From Ignavibacteria bacterium (GTDB lineage: Bacteria; Bacteroidota; Ignavibacteria; Ignavibacteriales; Melioribacteraceae): a stretch of 5,388 bases of DNA. Below, in pieces: positions 5,030 to 5,388 of the stretch. The first letter of the stretch is position 1. The number at the start of each line of letters is the position of its first letter. Both the position numbers and the translations under genes were made by a program. The stretch covers positions 1-5,388 of the forward strand of contig DAIEQT010000006.1 in assembly GCA_027347545.1 (NCBI GenBank). Direction: 5' to 3'. The notes under the pieces were generated by a model. The model was not told where the DNA came from and did no database searches. It worked only from the letters and a program-made list of their open reading frames with translations.

Positions 5030-5388
5030 ATGAGCGAAGAGACGGTAAAGAAAAAGATTCTTGTTGTAGAAGATGATGAAATATCCAGAGACGTTTTAAT
5101 TCTTTTTCTCAAGAATAATTTTGAGATAGATGAAGCCCGCAACGGTCAGACTGCTTTAGAAAAGGCAGACAGCAATCAGTACGATTTGATATTGATGGAT
5201 GTTAACTTAGGCAGAGGCATGACTGGGCTTGATATAACAAAAAATCTGAAGAAAAGAGCTAACTATACCAACGTGCCCATTATCGCAATTACCGCTTTTG
5301 CTATGAAGGGTGACAAGGAAGAATTCTTGCAAGCCGGATTCGATCACTATCTTGCAAAACCATTTACCCGCGAAGAACTGCGGGCTAC
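5030..5388 (+). CDS. Response regulator, receiver (REC) domain, 3' end outside window
   Basis: The frame runs from ATG 5030 to the window edge (119 full codons) without a stop. It is a CheY-like receiver that accepts phosphate from a histidine kinase. Conserved residues are the acidic pair D15-D16 (ILVVEDDE), phosphoacceptor D57 (LILMDVNL), T88 (IAITAFAM) and K110 in the YLAKPFT motif. This is the complete functional set, so phosphorylation is expected. The loop after D57 is longer than usual (NLGRGMTGLD), a form frequent in receivers attached to or partnered with hybrid kinases. The receiver is almost complete at the edge, so whether the gene ends soon (single-domain regulator) or continues into an output or kinase domain cannot be seen. 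GGG at 5020-5022 is a modest ribosome-binding site. It is separated from the thioredoxin gene by 174 bases and is probably an independent unit. Confidence 0.92.
   Translation, partial: MSEETVKKKILVVEDDEISRDVLILFLKNNFEIDEARNGQTALEKADSNQYDLILMDVNLGRGMTGLDITKNLKKRANYTNVPIIAITAFAMKGDKEEFLQAGFDHYLAKPFTREELRA

Overview
The window reads entirely on the + strand and looks like ordinary chromosome from a member of the Bacteroidota/Ignavibacteriota/Chlorobiota group. I infer this from four things. The genome is AT-leaning, with many lysines and asparagines. The S9 dipeptidyl peptidase has the textures common in that group. There is a freestanding tRNA-editing-like SAD protein and a secreted NTF2-like protein of the types seen there. 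Two gaps carry possible TTTG...TAnnTTTG promoters. Several genes have recognisable Shine-Dalgarno sequences, which are usually weak in Bacteroidia proper, so I lean towards an Ignavibacteria-like lineage. This assignment is inference; no marker gene is present.

Layout. 1-335 is the C-terminal third of an aldo/keto reductase cut by the window edge. 336-463 is a gap with a heptamer-based imperfect palindrome and a possible promoter. 464-2662 is a complete exported dipeptidyl peptidase IV (732 aa) with its triad and Glu-Glu motif intact. 2663-2809 is a gap made largely of repeats: two adjoining hairpins, the second closed by a GCAA tetraloop, then a heptamer array ending just before the next gene. 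2810-3271 is a freestanding threonyl/alanyl-tRNA synthetase SAD-domain protein, translationally coupled by a TTGA overlap to a secreted NTF2-like (DUF4440-type) protein at 3268-3702. A promoter-like sequence in the gap 3703-3797 precedes three overlapping genes: a 64-aa basic protein (3798-3992), a membrane-anchored or lipoprotein-like protein with four external cysteines (3970-4539), and a cytoplasmic thioredoxin-fold protein with a CNVC active site (4529-4855). 4856-5029 is a gap with one hairpin. 5030-5388 is the receiver domain of a response regulator cut by the window end. No gene-free stretch exceeds 174 bases.

How the genes may work together. The peptidase is an independent peptide-utilisation enzyme. 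The SAD and NTF2-like genes are co-translated but have no evident shared pathway. The overlapping three-gene cluster is the least explained part: two of its proteins match no family I recognise, and the pairing of a Cys-rich envelope protein with a thioredoxin-like protein suggests a redox link, although the thioredoxin has no export signal. I found no CRISPR, RNA gene, transposase or phage gene, and nothing that clearly amounts to a new defence or mobile system.
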